64,000 nucleotides of DNA. Source: Neonectria sp. B-13 (Eukaryota; Ascomycota; Sordariomycetes; Hypocreales; Nectriaceae). Where the stretch lies: NCBI GenBank assembly GCA_002682825.1, contig NOKP01000018.1, positions 46,962 through 110,961 on the forward strand. Direction: 5' to 3'. Position 1 is the stretch's first letter. Every line of letters begins with the position of its first letter. Below the pieces are notes generated by a model. The model had not been told where the DNA came from. It was given only the letters and a program-made list of their open reading frames with translations, and did no database searches. Of this stretch, positions 20,880 to 32,013 are shown piece after piece. A program made the position numbers and the translations under genes.

Positions 20880-22408
20880 CTAGGCAGGCTTCCGCCCCCA
20901 GACAGCCTTCTGACGCCAGTACCCGTGGTGCTTGCCGGACCGAATCTCTCGTCGAAGATGCGCAATATAGACTTGGATCTCCTCCTTGCTCCACCCCAAC
21001 GTGTTTGCCATGAAGAGGACGTAACCCTCTATGTCTGACTCGATGGTGAGTTGGGCATATCGACCTAGCTCGCGGAGGCCCTCATCTTTCGGCCAACCAC
21101 CCAATGGAGTCTGACAAGATTATCAGCGGAGAAACAAGCAGCCACCTAGGCGTGCTTCCACGTACCTTGAACTCAAATTCTTGAATGTCAACAAAGCCTG
21201 CTTCCTCCATAGCCCTTTTCTGCACATCATCTTGGACCACGGTGAATGAGGTTCCTAGCTTCTTAGCACCCTCAATAAAGATTTTACCCCATTGTCCCAT
21301 AGCTGAGTCTTCCTTGACCGTGTCATCGTCACACTCAATCACTGGCGACGTTTCCAGGCTCTCAAACCATCCGCCAGGTCTGCAGCACTGATAAGCTCGT
21401 TCAAAGAGGGCAGACCAATCGGGTATACTTCCAACGAGCCACCGCACATGAATGTAGTCGACAGAACCTGGTGCAAAGGTCCACTCTCGAGTGCAGTCTT
21501 CAATTTCACTGGAGGAACAGACGGTCAGATCAGCCGGCCAGGAATCTTGCGCTCTTGTACAGGGAAGCATACAACTTCAAGTTTGGCGGGACCCAGCCTG
21601 GCTGGATTGGCGATACGTCCGTTCCCACTACCTCAGCGCCAGGAAATTCGTCGGCAAAGTCGCTACCGAGCAGTTAGCAACGCACACGTCGAGTCTCGCC
21701 GTATGACAAACATGGCCCAAACACCTGCCTAGCCGTTAGCTTCCACCACAAGAATCGATGTTGCATTTGCTACAAGTTTCCATACCTGTTCCCGTTCCAA
21801 TGTCCAAGACTTTCTGTGCCATCGGTTAGTATCCAACATCCTGGTGCAGCGTCCCCGATCCCGGGGACTAACCTGGACATTTTTCTTATCCAAGGGGGCC
21901 AAGAAAAGTTTCCCTCCGAGTGCTAGGGTCAGGGAGTGGTGACTATTGTGCATGTTAGGAGACTGGCTTCGTTCACTCATGCTAGGATATGTCACGGATA
22001 GTTTACTTGATGTCCATGGACTCATTTTGTTGTTCATCATTTGTCGCCCTGTGCGGATCGAGCCCGTCAGCGGTGTAAGGCTGGAAAAGCGGCCACATTC
22101 AGAATATCTCTCACCAATACTGCGCGTTGCCTTGATCACTATGATACGTCCTGCCGTGTATTGTTCTATACTCAAGGATCGAAGAGCTGATGGAAGCCGT
22201 AGAAGATTCTATGTCATAACCGACAGAGTCGGTATCGCTGTTGTCATCCTTGTCGGGGCACGGTCAGTCTGGACTACAGATCCTACCCGGTATGCTGTCA
22301 ACGGACCTGTGTCAATTGAGCCCAGTGATCGGCAGGGAGAACGCCAATCGTCGCCTCTGGGCTCGGTGTTTTGGAGGGTGGTCTGTGAGACTTGGGAGAC
22401 GACGACAT
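20880..22408 (-). CDS. LaeA-like SAM-dependent methyltransferase (UMTA type), nine exons
   Basis: Nine exons read down from the ATG at 22408: 22307-22408, 22115-22248, 22007-22048, 21873-21942, 21786-21813, 21712-21724, 21576-21662, 21166-21508 and 20880-21110. Their sum is 1050 bp (349 residues) with all phases kept. Key strings: [42 protein letters not shown] motif [21 protein letters not shown] (about 117-136), [56 protein letters not shown] and a C-terminal [15 protein letters not shown]. This is the common fungal LaeA-like class found as pathway methyltransferases or regulators. The intron at 21509-21575 has a weak GTTGTA donor, and the join gives NLNEIED where relatives usually read NLKFEIED. 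Otherwise intact, next to several dead genes. Confidence 0.88.
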
Positions 22409-23177
22409 AGACGGTGACTTTGGGCTGCCATCGGCGAGACGGTCTGGTTCGCTGTTGGACATCTTGAACAGTGTCACCCTCGGCGAGGCACTGAGAATGC
22501 GGGGATTGGAAGGATGCGGGTTTCCTGTAGGTTTGTTTACTAAGAAGTGCTTTGGTTCTTCTAACCAATGGTTAATCGGAGTCGAGCTTGGTAGTGCGCG
22601 AACACTGGCGGATTACGGAGAGAACGGCCCGGCGCTAGCTGCATGCAAGAGACCTAATCCAGGTACCTGTTCCGGATTAGGTCAAGGGCAGCGTCAGAGT
22701 TCATGAGAAGATATTCCATTGTAAGATAGTGGTAGTGCTTATTTGTGGCACGTAGACTAGCAGTACTGGATCGACTTGAAAACTAGAATGCTTAGGCGAT
22801 GACTTACATCAATTGTACCTGTGCAAAGATATCGCAACCCATGGACCATAAAACTCGTTGGAAAGTGATCGAGAAACCTGGAGTAAAAGCTAAATGAGAT
22901 GATCGTATTACCAAATCTTGGTATTAAAAATACTTTGCTAGCTAGCAAAACGGGTTCTAAGATATCCACTCCTTGTTGTGAGCCTCAACGAGGTCCTTGT
23001 CCCAATGCCAAACGCCGAAAGACGCGCTAAGGATGGCTTGGTTTCTCTCCCTCGCCGTCTAATTGATGTACATCTATACCGTATTCATGTATACTGATGT
23101 CTATACCCATAATGATGTCTATACTCATACCGATGTCTAAATCATGCCAAATGCAAATGTCAGTAGGTATATTCCCT
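22409..23177. other. Intergenic, with a short degenerate tandem repeat near 23090
   Basis: 770 bp divergent from the methyltransferase and convergent to the SNG1-like gene. At about 23093-23140 a near-repeat of TGATGTCTATACCCATA occurs about three times. No gene is seen. Confidence 0.45.
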
Positions 23178-24716
23178 TTAATCCTTCCCTGTGTCGCGCT
23201 CCCGTGTCGCAATCGCCATATTCACAACTGTCCTACTATCGTCACCGTAGGGGAGAGTCTCTCCGATACGGTTCGCCTCTAGGTCGTAGCTGTCCGAACT
23301 ACGATGATCGTTCTCAGCCAGCCTTGAGCCCTGAGACGACATCCTTTCGAGAACGAATTGTTGACTCTGCTGAGTCTGCTCGGTACTGTATCGCGCGAAC
23401 TTGTCGTCCGTAGATTTCTCGGGATGTGCCCCGGCTTCAGCCATTAAGCATCTCTTGCGGACTGACCAAGCGCCGGTGCAATGACCAACAATCCACCAAG
23501 CAAAGAGAATGGGGAGTATTACGTCAAGCTGCGACCGGCAGCCATTGGACCAAATGCTCACCAGTAAGAGCCAGATGTTGTGAGAAGGCAACGCCCATCC
23601 CCAATGATAGAATCCCGGCACGATGTCGAATGGATAGATAGTAGTGGAGATGTTCGTGATAATCCACGTTAAGAGGAAGAAGGTAAAGAACTGCATAGGT
23701 ATGAGAGTCCCGACAACTGAATCCACGACCAGGTAGTTGATGTCCATGTAGAGCCAGAGGCACATCCATGTCTCGAAGAATTGTCCGGCCGATACGCCCC
23801 AGTCCTCACGGAAGGCCCAGATATAACCAGTCATGCCCAAAGCAGAGATGAAGGTATAAATCTTGCCGGAAAGGAAGCGGAAGATATAGACATCTCTCTT
23901 TGACTGCGACTCCAACACCTTGGCGCCTTCGGTAATACCATTCAAGCCCATCTGGAAGAAGAACTGCATGATGATAGGCATGACCATGCAAATGGTGTTC
24001 AAGAGAACACGAATCCCTTGGTTGGTGGGCATAATATCCCAAGCAACAGCTTGGAAAGGGTTGAGTAAGGTGGACGCCGAGATCGGGTTGGTCATATTGA
24101 CGGCCTTCATCGCATCTTCTGATGCGAGGGGATAAGCCCTGGATGCGACGCTTGTCAGGCTCTGCAGGCTGCCCTTGAGCGATGAGACAATGGCTGGGTA
24201 GTAAGCGCCATTGTAGATGTAGGTGATGGCATCGCTAGTGTTATAGGCCGTGGTGTTGTCGCCTTCGATGGTGGCTAGGAGACGATCGGACGCGCCTGAG
24301 TGGGTGTAGACGGCGCCCCAGTATCCGTGCTTGCAGACAGCTTCGCGGAGGGCTTCGGGGGTCGGGTAGTCCGATGGTGATCCGAACTCGACGGTCGGGA
24401 ATTCGTCAGACTTGAGACTACTGTAGGCGGTTGATAGGGCTCGGCCGACATCACCACCGTCAAGATCGACGGCGAGAACCTTGATATTGTGCATGCGGGA
24501 GGCTGACTTGAAGAGAGCGCCGAAGACATATGACATGTTGCCGAGGAAGAGAAGCTGCAGCAGGAGACCGGTCATCATCACGGGAATGATGTAAAGCTTC
24601 CATTTTCCGGCCCAGAAGGTGGAACGTGCCGGGTGTCGATTGGTTGATCGTGGAAGTGATATTGACATCGCAGGCTGTTTGTGTCCTTTAGCGGAAGTTC
24701 TTGGTATTGTTGTCAA
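23178..24716 (-). CDS. SNG1-like membrane protein (DUF3533)
   Basis: One intronless frame of 512 residues. After a basic N-terminus comes a first membrane span (KLYIIPVMMTGLLLQLLF, about 40-57). A large non-membrane loop of about 160 residues follows with NxT glycosylation sites (NTT, NTS, NMT), then five further spans (LLNTICMVMPIIMQFFF, FISALGMTGYIWAF, IPMQFFTFFLLTWIITNI, IWLLLVSIW, VILPILFAWWIVGH) and a polar tail of about 90 residues rich in Gln, Ser and Asp. Layout and sequence fit the DUF3533/SNG1 family (yeast nitrosoguanidine-resistance protein; fungal relatives sit in some metabolite clusters). Likely role at the plasma membrane in drug tolerance or lipid asymmetry; not shown by sequence. 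Intact; long 5' intergenic region. Confidence 0.87.
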   Translation of the reverse strand: MTTIPRTSAKGHKQPAMSISLPRSTNRHPARSTFWAGKWKLYIIPVMMTGLLLQLLFLGNMSYVFGALFKSASRMHNIKVLAVDLDGGDVGRALSTAYSSLKSDEFPTVEFGSPSDYPTPEALREAVCKHGYWGAVYTHSGASDRLLATIEGDNTTAYNTSDAITYIYNGAYYPAIVSSLKGSLQSLTSVASRAYPLASEDAMKAVNMTNPISASTLLNPFQAVAWDIMPTNQGIRVLLNTICMVMPIIMQFFFQMGLNGITEGAKVLESQSKRDVYIFRFLSGKIYTFISALGMTGYIWAFREDWGVSAGQFFETWMCLWLYMDINYLVVDSVVGTLIPMQFFTFFLLTWIITNISTTIYPFDIVPGFYHWGWALPSHNIWLLLVSIWSNGCRSQLDVILPILFAWWIVGHCTGAWSVRKRCLMAEAGAHPEKSTDDKFARYSTEQTQQSQQFVLERMSSQGSRLAENDHRSSDSYDLEANRIGETLPYGDDSRTVVNMAIATRERDTGKD

Positions 24717-27103
24717 ATCCTTTAGGCCTTATCAGTAAGGGAAATGTGTACATGTCTTAAGATGCAGATTACAGAATATGTATGGATCTAGAGGCTCTAC
24801 AATCGACTTTCGAGATGCGCCTCTTGGCCTCGCCTCTCGCTCCTTCGGGCTCGCCATGAGTCCGCGGCGCCGTCCCGTAGTAGCTCGTTGCAAATATTGG
24901 TGGATACATGGGTGACTCGCCCTCTCGGTGACGGAGCAAACCCGTGGCTTATTAGCCTATGTCATAGATTACTTAGTTAAGGATGGCCGTGCCATTTATG
25001 GACTGCTCTAGGCCGCGCTTTAGAGTCAAGTCCACAGGAATGAATGACTAAGCGGCAGTTTTGGGATGTTGGCGTGCCGCAAACTTCCGCGTCTCGACCC
25101 ACGCGGTCCCTGTTAGTCTCTCTGGAGCATGATTCCACGTCATGCTACGTAAAAAGAACGTTCCAATTAATTAGGGCGAACCCCTGCTGTCCCGGGTCAA
25201 CAACGCTCCGACCCACCGACTCGGGCTCGCAGCCGGAGATACGTGGTATCTATCACTGATGCGGAGCGACGGGGAGGTTTGAAACTGCCGCTGAATAATG
25301 AACTATGAGCCATCAAGCTTAAATCACTTCTATGGAGTGCATTTCGATTGAGGCTACTACCTACTATTCAATGGCTTGAATAACCACGTTCAAACATCTT
25401 AACGTCATACATTCTAGGGATGCGATAATTACTGCATCAATGTGCGGCTCTCCGCAAAACCATAGGCTTGGAATCGTGATGTGGCTGCAACGCCTGCGTT
25501 GTCGAGTACATCGACACGCAATTTTGCTTGCACGCCTGGTTAAACAAAGTGGGAACAGGTTGGGGGATGCAAAGGTTGTCGAGGCGGGAGGTGTAACCCT
25601 TTTAGGGGGCTCATTCAGCCTTACCGGGAACCTGACTAGTCCGTACTAAAGCCACGGTAGAATTGAGCATGACGGCTCAGCCCGGGCGCCTTGATCTGCC
25701 TCTAGTCACGTTGGTCTTGGCGTCCCAGCTTCCCTGATGGTCTGAGATAGTGAACTAATGAAAGGAAGTAAAAGGATTTGTATCATGATGCTCATAATAG
25801 GTCAGCACCAGATGGAAAGCTTCGGTTCCTTAATACGACTTTTTTGGCACGCATCTCGATAACTTCAACTCTTCTTAAATACTGCCAGGAGGAATTCTCC
25901 TCCATCATCAACTTTGTGACAAGACGGCTTGCTTGCTGCAACCTTGTCGCCAACTTTGATCAAAGTTCATCGATTACGGCCTTTCTCCGGTATGCCAAAG
26001 AACAACTATGTTGACCGAGGCACCCTGATGGTTTAAGTCCTCACTCGTGACACAGTAGAATAAAGGCCATTTTCTGCTCGCTCTGTCCAGTAAAGTCAGC
26101 TCGTTTTTTCCCTTTAGATCGCTCGATCTTACCTCTAGCCCCTGTTTTTAGACTAGATTTAATACCATTTGCGTTCAGTCTAGGTGGGTTGCATATCGAG
26201 ACCTGATATTTGTTTCCTTGCCAAGCAATTGCCAAGCAATCCAATGCTCCCCCCCAGCTCATGTAACCACGTGGTTAGGCTGTCTGTCTCTTCAGTGCTA
26301 CTCATGGTGATTAATACGCCTTCAGCTTGGGCTCAGGTGCTTAACCCTAGTGTTTGTCGCAGCTGTTGAGATACTTGGGTGCTTTCTTGCTGTGGCGGTT
26401 GGTATCTTTCCCACTCATCGGCGTCTTGGCGGTGCTGTGCAGAGTGTGATTTCAGGGCCGAAGATTAGCTGACTGCCTCCACCGTACTGCTCTGAATCAA
26501 CCCCGCCGGTTGAGTCATATTGTACCACCCTCACGTAAGCACTGCATACGGATAATCGCCCCATCAAACTGGCATGGGGAGGCCATATAGCTCAACACAA
26601 TTGGCGTGAGTACTAGCGAAGTAGCTAAACACTCGAACCCTGCTGTAATAACGTACTCGAAAGAGTCAGAAAAGGCCGTCAACTTCTAGTTTTCCTTGTT
26701 TATCAAGGAATCCTTCGCTTTTTGGCTGTGTTTTGGGGGAGGGAGGTCGATGTTCGAACAGCCCCCATCGTCCTTTTTTTTTTCTTCCTCTGCATACAAG
26801 TACGTTTTTCTCATTTGAAACCCGGGTTTCTCTTCTTCTTATGGTCATAGTCTTTTCCCATTATTTTTTCTTAGCAAGCCTTAGCTTGATATATAAAGCT
26901 ACCTGTGGGTTGTTCTCCAACATGAATCATATCGACCACCAGCAACACACCATTCTCTGTCGCACACTACTCGCTTCTGTGGACTGAATCTGCTTCCTAC
27001 ACTCACTCCTCGATTCTAACATCGCGTTCTTCCGGGTATTTTTACGATGGATAAACTCGTGGCTTACCCCAACTGAAGCTCAGCTCGATTAAGAGTCGCC
27101 TGT
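24717..27103. other. Long intergenic stretch, no supported gene
   Basis: 2.4 kb with only short frames. At 26041-26262 the minus strand has a 73-codon basic frame ending near CHE; it shows no domain and may be an old repeat remnant. At 26750-26800 a pyrimidine-rich run with ten T occurs. I see no tRNA, no terminal repeats and no recognisable coding remnant. Confidence 0.45.
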
Positions 27104-27858
27104 TTAGGAGAATCCAATAGATAGCTGAGGTTTCTGAGAGAATTCACTCTGTCGGCTCTTAAACATTCTGGTCACGACGACGATAAAAAGCACCATCTGA
27201 CCAACACTGTGATGGAGTCACTGTTAGACTGTTGAATCGATCCGCATTCTAGGCCAAGTCAGACTCACCCGTACAAAGCCAGCATGAACAGAAAGACCCA
27301 TTTGAAGACTAGAAGGAAGGCTAGCCATTCATAGCAAGAGTCCCGTTGGTCGTCGGGATCGCAGTATCTCGGTGGCTTGAGTATGCTGTTGAGGATGGTG
27401 CTAAATGAAGCAAAGCAGCAGAGGAACCCCGAAATCCCGAAATAGAGAGCATTGGTAAACGCCGGTAGGGGCTCACCGCGGCGTTTGAGGAGGATAATAT
27501 TGGCGGCGTGCAGGGGAAGAATGATAAAGGTCTAGTACAGTGCATCATGAGCGATGGCAATTCGTAGTAAATTGTTCAATAATAAACTTACCGCCCAGAA
27601 ACTAAGCATCACGGTGTGCTCAAACCCAAGGTTTCTATAGTCCTGAAGGAATTCCCCAAGCATAGTCCACCACATGAGAGGAAACAGGACGCAAAGGATA
27701 CAACTCCAAATGGCGGACAATATTGCAATACCGTTGAAGATACATTTGTTATGGCGCAACAATGTCACTGTCTGTGGATCAATGTCATCGTTGCGGCCCA
27801 GGAGTGGCGTGTCCTCTTGAGCTTCCCCCCGCTCGACTGTGGAAGACCTGGATTCCAT
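27104..27858 (-). CDS. Small four-span membrane protein, unknown function
   Basis: Three exons, 27592-27858, 27269-27531 and 27104-27206, with introns of 60 and 62 bp keep frame and give 210 residues. The N-terminal 35 residues are polar (ESRSSTVERGEAQEDTPLLG, a dileucine-like EDTPLL motif). Hydrophobic spans lie at about 41-64 (FNGIAILSAIWSCILCVLFP), 84-105 (crossing the first splice joint, SFWATFIILPLHAANIILL), 117-136 and 158-188. The tail is short and basic. Four spans plus a dileucine motif suggest an endomembrane or plasma-membrane protein. No family recognised. Exon phases and intron signals (GTAAGT, GTGAGT) make it a real gene. Confidence 0.75.
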
Positions 27859-28592
27859 GGCGACCGACTGTCGTAAGTTGACGAGAGAAATTGGTTGGAT
27901 TGAGTCTACTGTAATTGTAAGTACCTTAGATAAAAGTGACGATGCTACTACTATCGAAGGGTTTTAGAGTAAGCGGCGTTTTGAACGATAATATTTATCC
28001 CAGGCATCAGCGCCACGACACAAAGGGCCGCGTCACGTTGCAGGGTTGCAGGGTAAAATATGAGCGATGGTTGGCAGGTTTGGGCGTGGCTTCACCTCGG
28101 TTCAGTCATTGCCTCTTTTAGCCTTTCATTTTGTCACATGTTTATGGACAACACTAACTTTGATGATGGATACAAGTAGGAACATATTCTTCGAGCTTTA
28201 GTGACGCTATTGTTGAAAGCTTGCGCCACAATTTTGAGTAGCACCAAAGATGACTGAATTCTACTCATACTGCAGTCTGTGTGAGGGAAAATACGGGCTT
28301 TGTATGCTAATTGGGCGCTTCGGGTCTGACATTTACCACGTTGGTACGCATTGTGCGCCGGCTTGTGGCGGCGTGAGTCACTACTCACTAGCAAAGCAAA
28401 ACATTTATTACGAGGCTCCACAAGGCACAGCCATTGTGTAGGAACTAGGAAGGGGGAAGTTACGATAGAAAGACGTATTTAAATTTTGAGAGCTGCAGAG
28501 ATCTTTAATGCTCAACTCCCCAAACCTGGCGTCATGAACCTCATCCATATGACACAATCCCTTCCATCTCCATCCAGCAAGTCTCGCCCCGG
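27859..28592. other. Intergenic, promoter side of the ABC transporter
   Basis: 730 bp between divergent genes; no gene supported. The last 100 bp are pyrimidine-rich (CCCTTCCATCTCCATCC), as often seen before highly expressed fungal starts. Confidence 0.45.
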
Positions 28593-31079
28593 ATGTCCAA
28601 CATGATCACATCACTGGAGGTTTCCAAATACCTACACTACAGTTGCCCAACTGCAGCCGCCTTATTTGTCTCCGTCTCAGCACTGACCAGACTCGGCCAA
28701 GCGCAACGAGAGAAGTCTCAGCAGCGCCCTCGGCGATACAAAGTCCTCATCGGCCTTCTCATCGCATGCTATCTCACAGAGGCGACCGCTACTCCCACGC
28801 AATCAGATGCACTCATCCGGTTCGAAGGCCACATCCTTCACTTAGCGACACTTACGCTCGTATGGTCAGCTCTCGGTTTGCAGCAGAATCATGCATCGCA
28901 TACGCTTTGGGGAACAGCTCTCATAACTGCACTGTTCGAGGCTCCGTTGCTGGGAATCTCGGTATCTCGACCACTAAACAATCCTCGATCCATCATCCGA
29001 TTAGTCGCTCAGAGTGTTCGCGTTCTAGTTCTGCTTTGTCTTTTGGTCGATCGAGCCCAGCCTCGGACCAAGCAAAGCGAAGCAGCGGCAGAGGAAGCGC
29101 AGCCGTTCCTCCAACACCAAGCCGAGGAATCTTCGCGGGAGCACATAAATTACGGCACTCAGTCTTTGACCGAGAATTCCGAAGCCGAACCCTACTATGA
29201 AGTTGCCGATCACAACGATGAAGATGACAGCGACGACAGCGACGAGGATGAGGACGCTGACATGAAGCGCCTTCGTGCCAAGAGACTCAAGCAAACTGGC
29301 GGCTGGTGGGGTTACCTCAAAGATTTCTCTATTTTCATGCCGTACTTGATCCCACGGAAAGACAGAAAAGTCCAAACATGTATCGCCGCTAGCCTGTTGT
29401 GTTTGGCCGGCAACAGAGCATTGAACGTTCTCGTCCCCCGTCAGATTGGTATTGTGACAGACAAGCTGCTGAGCCACGAGGCGCCATATCAATCTCTCGC
29501 GATCTGGCTACTGCTGAACTTGTTAAACGACGATTCTGGCCTCGGCTTGATCCTAGCCTTGGTCAAGATCCCCATCAAGCAGTTTTCCTACCGACAGGTC
29601 GTCAACGCCGCCTTCAGCCATGTCATGAACTTGTCCATGGAGTTCCACTCCGACAGAGACTCTGCTGAAGTCATGAAGGCCATCGAGCAGGGCGAATCCC
29701 TCACTAACGTCTTAGAGACGGCCATCATCGATATCCTGCCAACATTCGTCGACCTGATCATTGCGTTCGGGCTTCTTTACTGGAAGTTCAACGTCTTCGT
29801 CGCCCTCGCCATGCTGCTCGCCTCGGCAATCTTTGTCTCAATTGAAGTTGTCACATCGAACTGGAACATCGAGAACCGGCGTCAATCAGCCAAGGCGCAG
29901 CGAGAAGAGTCCCGAGTCATGCATCAGGCGGTCCAGGGCTGGCAAACTGTTGTTTATTTCAACATGTTTGGCTTTGAGAGACGTCGTTTCGGCAATGCTG
30001 TGGAATCGCAGCTCGCCGCAAACTGGGACTGGGGCAAGCGAGACGCTTATATCCAGGCTATTCTCGAGGCCATGGTGCCTGTGACTTTCTTCACTCTCGC
30101 CAGCCTTATTCTCTACGAGATCTCTGAAGGTCGGGCCTCGGCTGGCGATTTTGTCTTCTTCATCCAGTACTGGGAATATCTGATATATCCTCTCAAGTAC
30201 CTCTCCCACAACTACCGCTATTTGATGTCGGATTTAGTTGACGCAGAACGTCTGCTCAACTTGCTCCAAACCAAGCCAACCGTCGTCGACAAGGAAGGAG
30301 CAACACCCCTTGGTGAAATCAAAGGCAACGTCACCTTCGAAAACGTCTACTTTTCTTATGATCCCAGGAAGCCCTCCATCCAAGGCATGAGCATTTCGGC
30401 TGTCCCTGGAGAGACAGTTGCTCTCGTTGGCGCGACCGGCGCTGGCAAGTCGACAATCTTCAAGCTGCTTCTTCGCTTCTACGACGTTACCTCCGGACAA
30501 ATCGCAATCGACGGCCGGAATATCCAAGACGTGACATTGAGTTCGCTGAGAGATTCTCTTGGAGTTGTCCCTCAAGACCCACTGTTGTTCAACGCGTCCG
30601 TCATGGAAAATCTTCGTTATGCCCGTCCCTCCGCCACAGACGACCAGGTCTTCGAGGCGTGTCGCGCGGCCGCTATCCACAGCAAGATACTCACCTTTGC
30701 CGATGGCTACAACACACGAGTTGGCGAGCAAGGAGTCAAGCTCTCTGGCGGCGAGGTCCAACGGCTAGCGATTGCACGAGTGTTCTTGAAGAACCCGCCA
30801 ATTCTCATCTTGGACGAAGCGACAAGCGCCGTCGACACTGGCACTGAATCTGATATTCAAGACGCGTTAGATGTGTTGAAGAAGGAGCGCACGACGTTTT
30901 TGATCGCTCATCGTCTCTCAACGGTAGTTGGTGCAGATCAGATTTTGGTGGTGGATGAGGGAAGGGTTGTGGAGAGTGGCACACATTCCGAACTACTTAG
31001 AGCTGGAGGGAGATACAAAGATTTGTGGACAAGGCAGGCCGGTGGGGGGTCGGAGGATAGCAGGCCGTCGTGTCGATAA
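28593..31079 (+). CDS. ABC half-transporter, HMT1/ATM1-like (ABCB family)
   Basis: Single exon, 828 residues. An N-terminal hydrophobic region with several spans (about 20-170, TMD0-like) precedes an acidic linker (DDSDDSDEDEDADM, about 205-225). A six-span ABC membrane domain follows (about 260-560), then one nucleotide-binding domain: Walker A GATGAGKST (about 612-620), Q-loop VVPQDPLLFN, signature LSGGEVQR (about 716), Walker B LILDEATSAVD (about 737) and H-loop IAHRLSTV. One membrane domain plus one NBD with an N-terminal extension is the HMT1 (vacuolar phytochelatin / heavy-metal tolerance) layout, rather than mitochondrial ATM1, which lacks TMD0. Predicted vacuolar membrane export of metal-thiol conjugates. 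The start could also be the in-frame ATG nine bases later. Confidence 0.9.
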   Translation: MSNMITSLEVSKYLHYSCPTAAALFVSVSALTRLGQAQREKSQQRPRRYKVLIGLLIACYLTEATATPTQSDALIRFEGHILHLATLTLVWSALGLQQNHASHTLWGTALITALFEAPLLGISVSRPLNNPRSIIRLVAQSVRVLVLLCLLVDRAQPRTKQSEAAAEEAQPFLQHQAEESSREHINYGTQSLTENSEAEPYYEVADHNDEDDSDDSDEDEDADMKRLRAKRLKQTGGWWGYLKDFSIFMPYLIPRKDRKVQTCIAASLLCLAGNRALNVLVPRQIGIVTDKLLSHEAPYQSLAIWLLLNLLNDDSGLGLILALVKIPIKQFSYRQVVNAAFSHVMNLSMEFHSDRDSAEVMKAIEQGESLTNVLETAIIDILPTFVDLIIAFGLLYWKFNVFVALAMLLASAIFVSIEVVTSNWNIENRRQSAKAQREESRVMHQAVQGWQTVVYFNMFGFERRRFGNAVESQLAANWDWGKRDAYIQAILEAMVPVTFFTLASLILYEISEGRASAGDFVFFIQYWEYLIYPLKYLSHNYRYLMSDLVDAERLLNLLQTKPTVVDKEGATPLGEIKGNVTFENVYFSYDPRKPSIQGMSISAVPGETVALVGATGAGKSTIFKLLLRFYDVTSGQIAIDGRNIQDVTLSSLRDSLGVVPQDPLLFNASVMENLRYARPSATDDQVFEACRAAAIHSKILTFADGYNTRVGEQGVKLSGGEVQRLAIARVFLKNPPILILDEATSAVDTGTESDIQDALDVLKKERTTFLIAHRLSTVVGADQILVVDEGRVVESGTHSELLRAGGRYKDLWTRQAGGGSEDSRPSCR

Positions 31080-32013
31080 ATATCCTGATAAAATGAAGCC
31101 GTTAGTGGCATCGAGACGTCACCACAGGAAGATATAGATAAGTCGCCTATGACTAACAGCTACGATTTCCTAACATAAGTGGCACTGTTCTTTAAAAACT
31201 TAGCGTTAGATTATGTATTGATATTCGAGTAGAACACATAATGCACCCAGCCCAGCCTCCATGGCTGTGAGGGCCGACGGAGTTCAATAAAGGGGCAAGT
31301 TTCGGGGGAGGTGACATTAACGGCGATTTCTGGGGGCCAAGGCTATGTAGGAAAGCGGAGGAAAGATGCTTGTTGTGATTTAAAACCATCACATCATTAA
31401 TACTCATTCAATGGAGAGTTGCACTAAGCAGGTGGCAAGCACAACGGCTCATTGTGCCTTGAACTTCCTGTCGGCTCCCGTTATCAACATCCTCAAATTT
31501 CAGGACGAACACTTCGTTGGGTTTCCATATCTCTGGAACTATTCCAGTTGCCACAAACACCGAAGCACATGAACAGCAAATCAAGGAAGACTATTTTAAC
31601 TCGCCATGGGAATCCCGTTTCCCGGGGCAGATTTACCAGTTATTCCCCTTGGCAAAGCCACTCCCAGACGACACCCGATTCAAGCTTGAAACCCGTTGGG
31701 ACTTTTAGGTCATCGAGTGCGGCCATTTCAACACGTGCGACTCAAGCGTGCTCTGGGTCAAGACCTAAAGCTCGTAGTATTTGGCGATGTGATACGAGGA
31801 ATATCACCAAGGCAAGTGAAACGAAAATTCGAGAGTCGATTAGAGGAACATTACCAAGAAAGGAGACCCAGAAGCGTTTCCATCCACCCGTACACTTACT
31901 TTTTACCCTCACACTTTTCATATCGCACACTCGTTTGTTCCATAGTGAAGACTACATATCCTAAGACACACAAGACCGAGCAAAGGTTGCTACGCACTAG
32001 ATCGCCACCCACC
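31080..32013. other. Intergenic between ABC transporter and conserved nuclear-type gene
   Basis: 930 bp. A plus-strand frame at 31517-31708 (63 codons, ending LETRWDF) looks faintly coding but has no known motif and no clear exon partner; left uncalled. Confidence 0.4.

Noticed and set aside
20461..20994. 177-codon minus-strand frame
   Set aside because: Overlaps the last exon of the methyltransferase in another frame and shows no domain; a chance frame.
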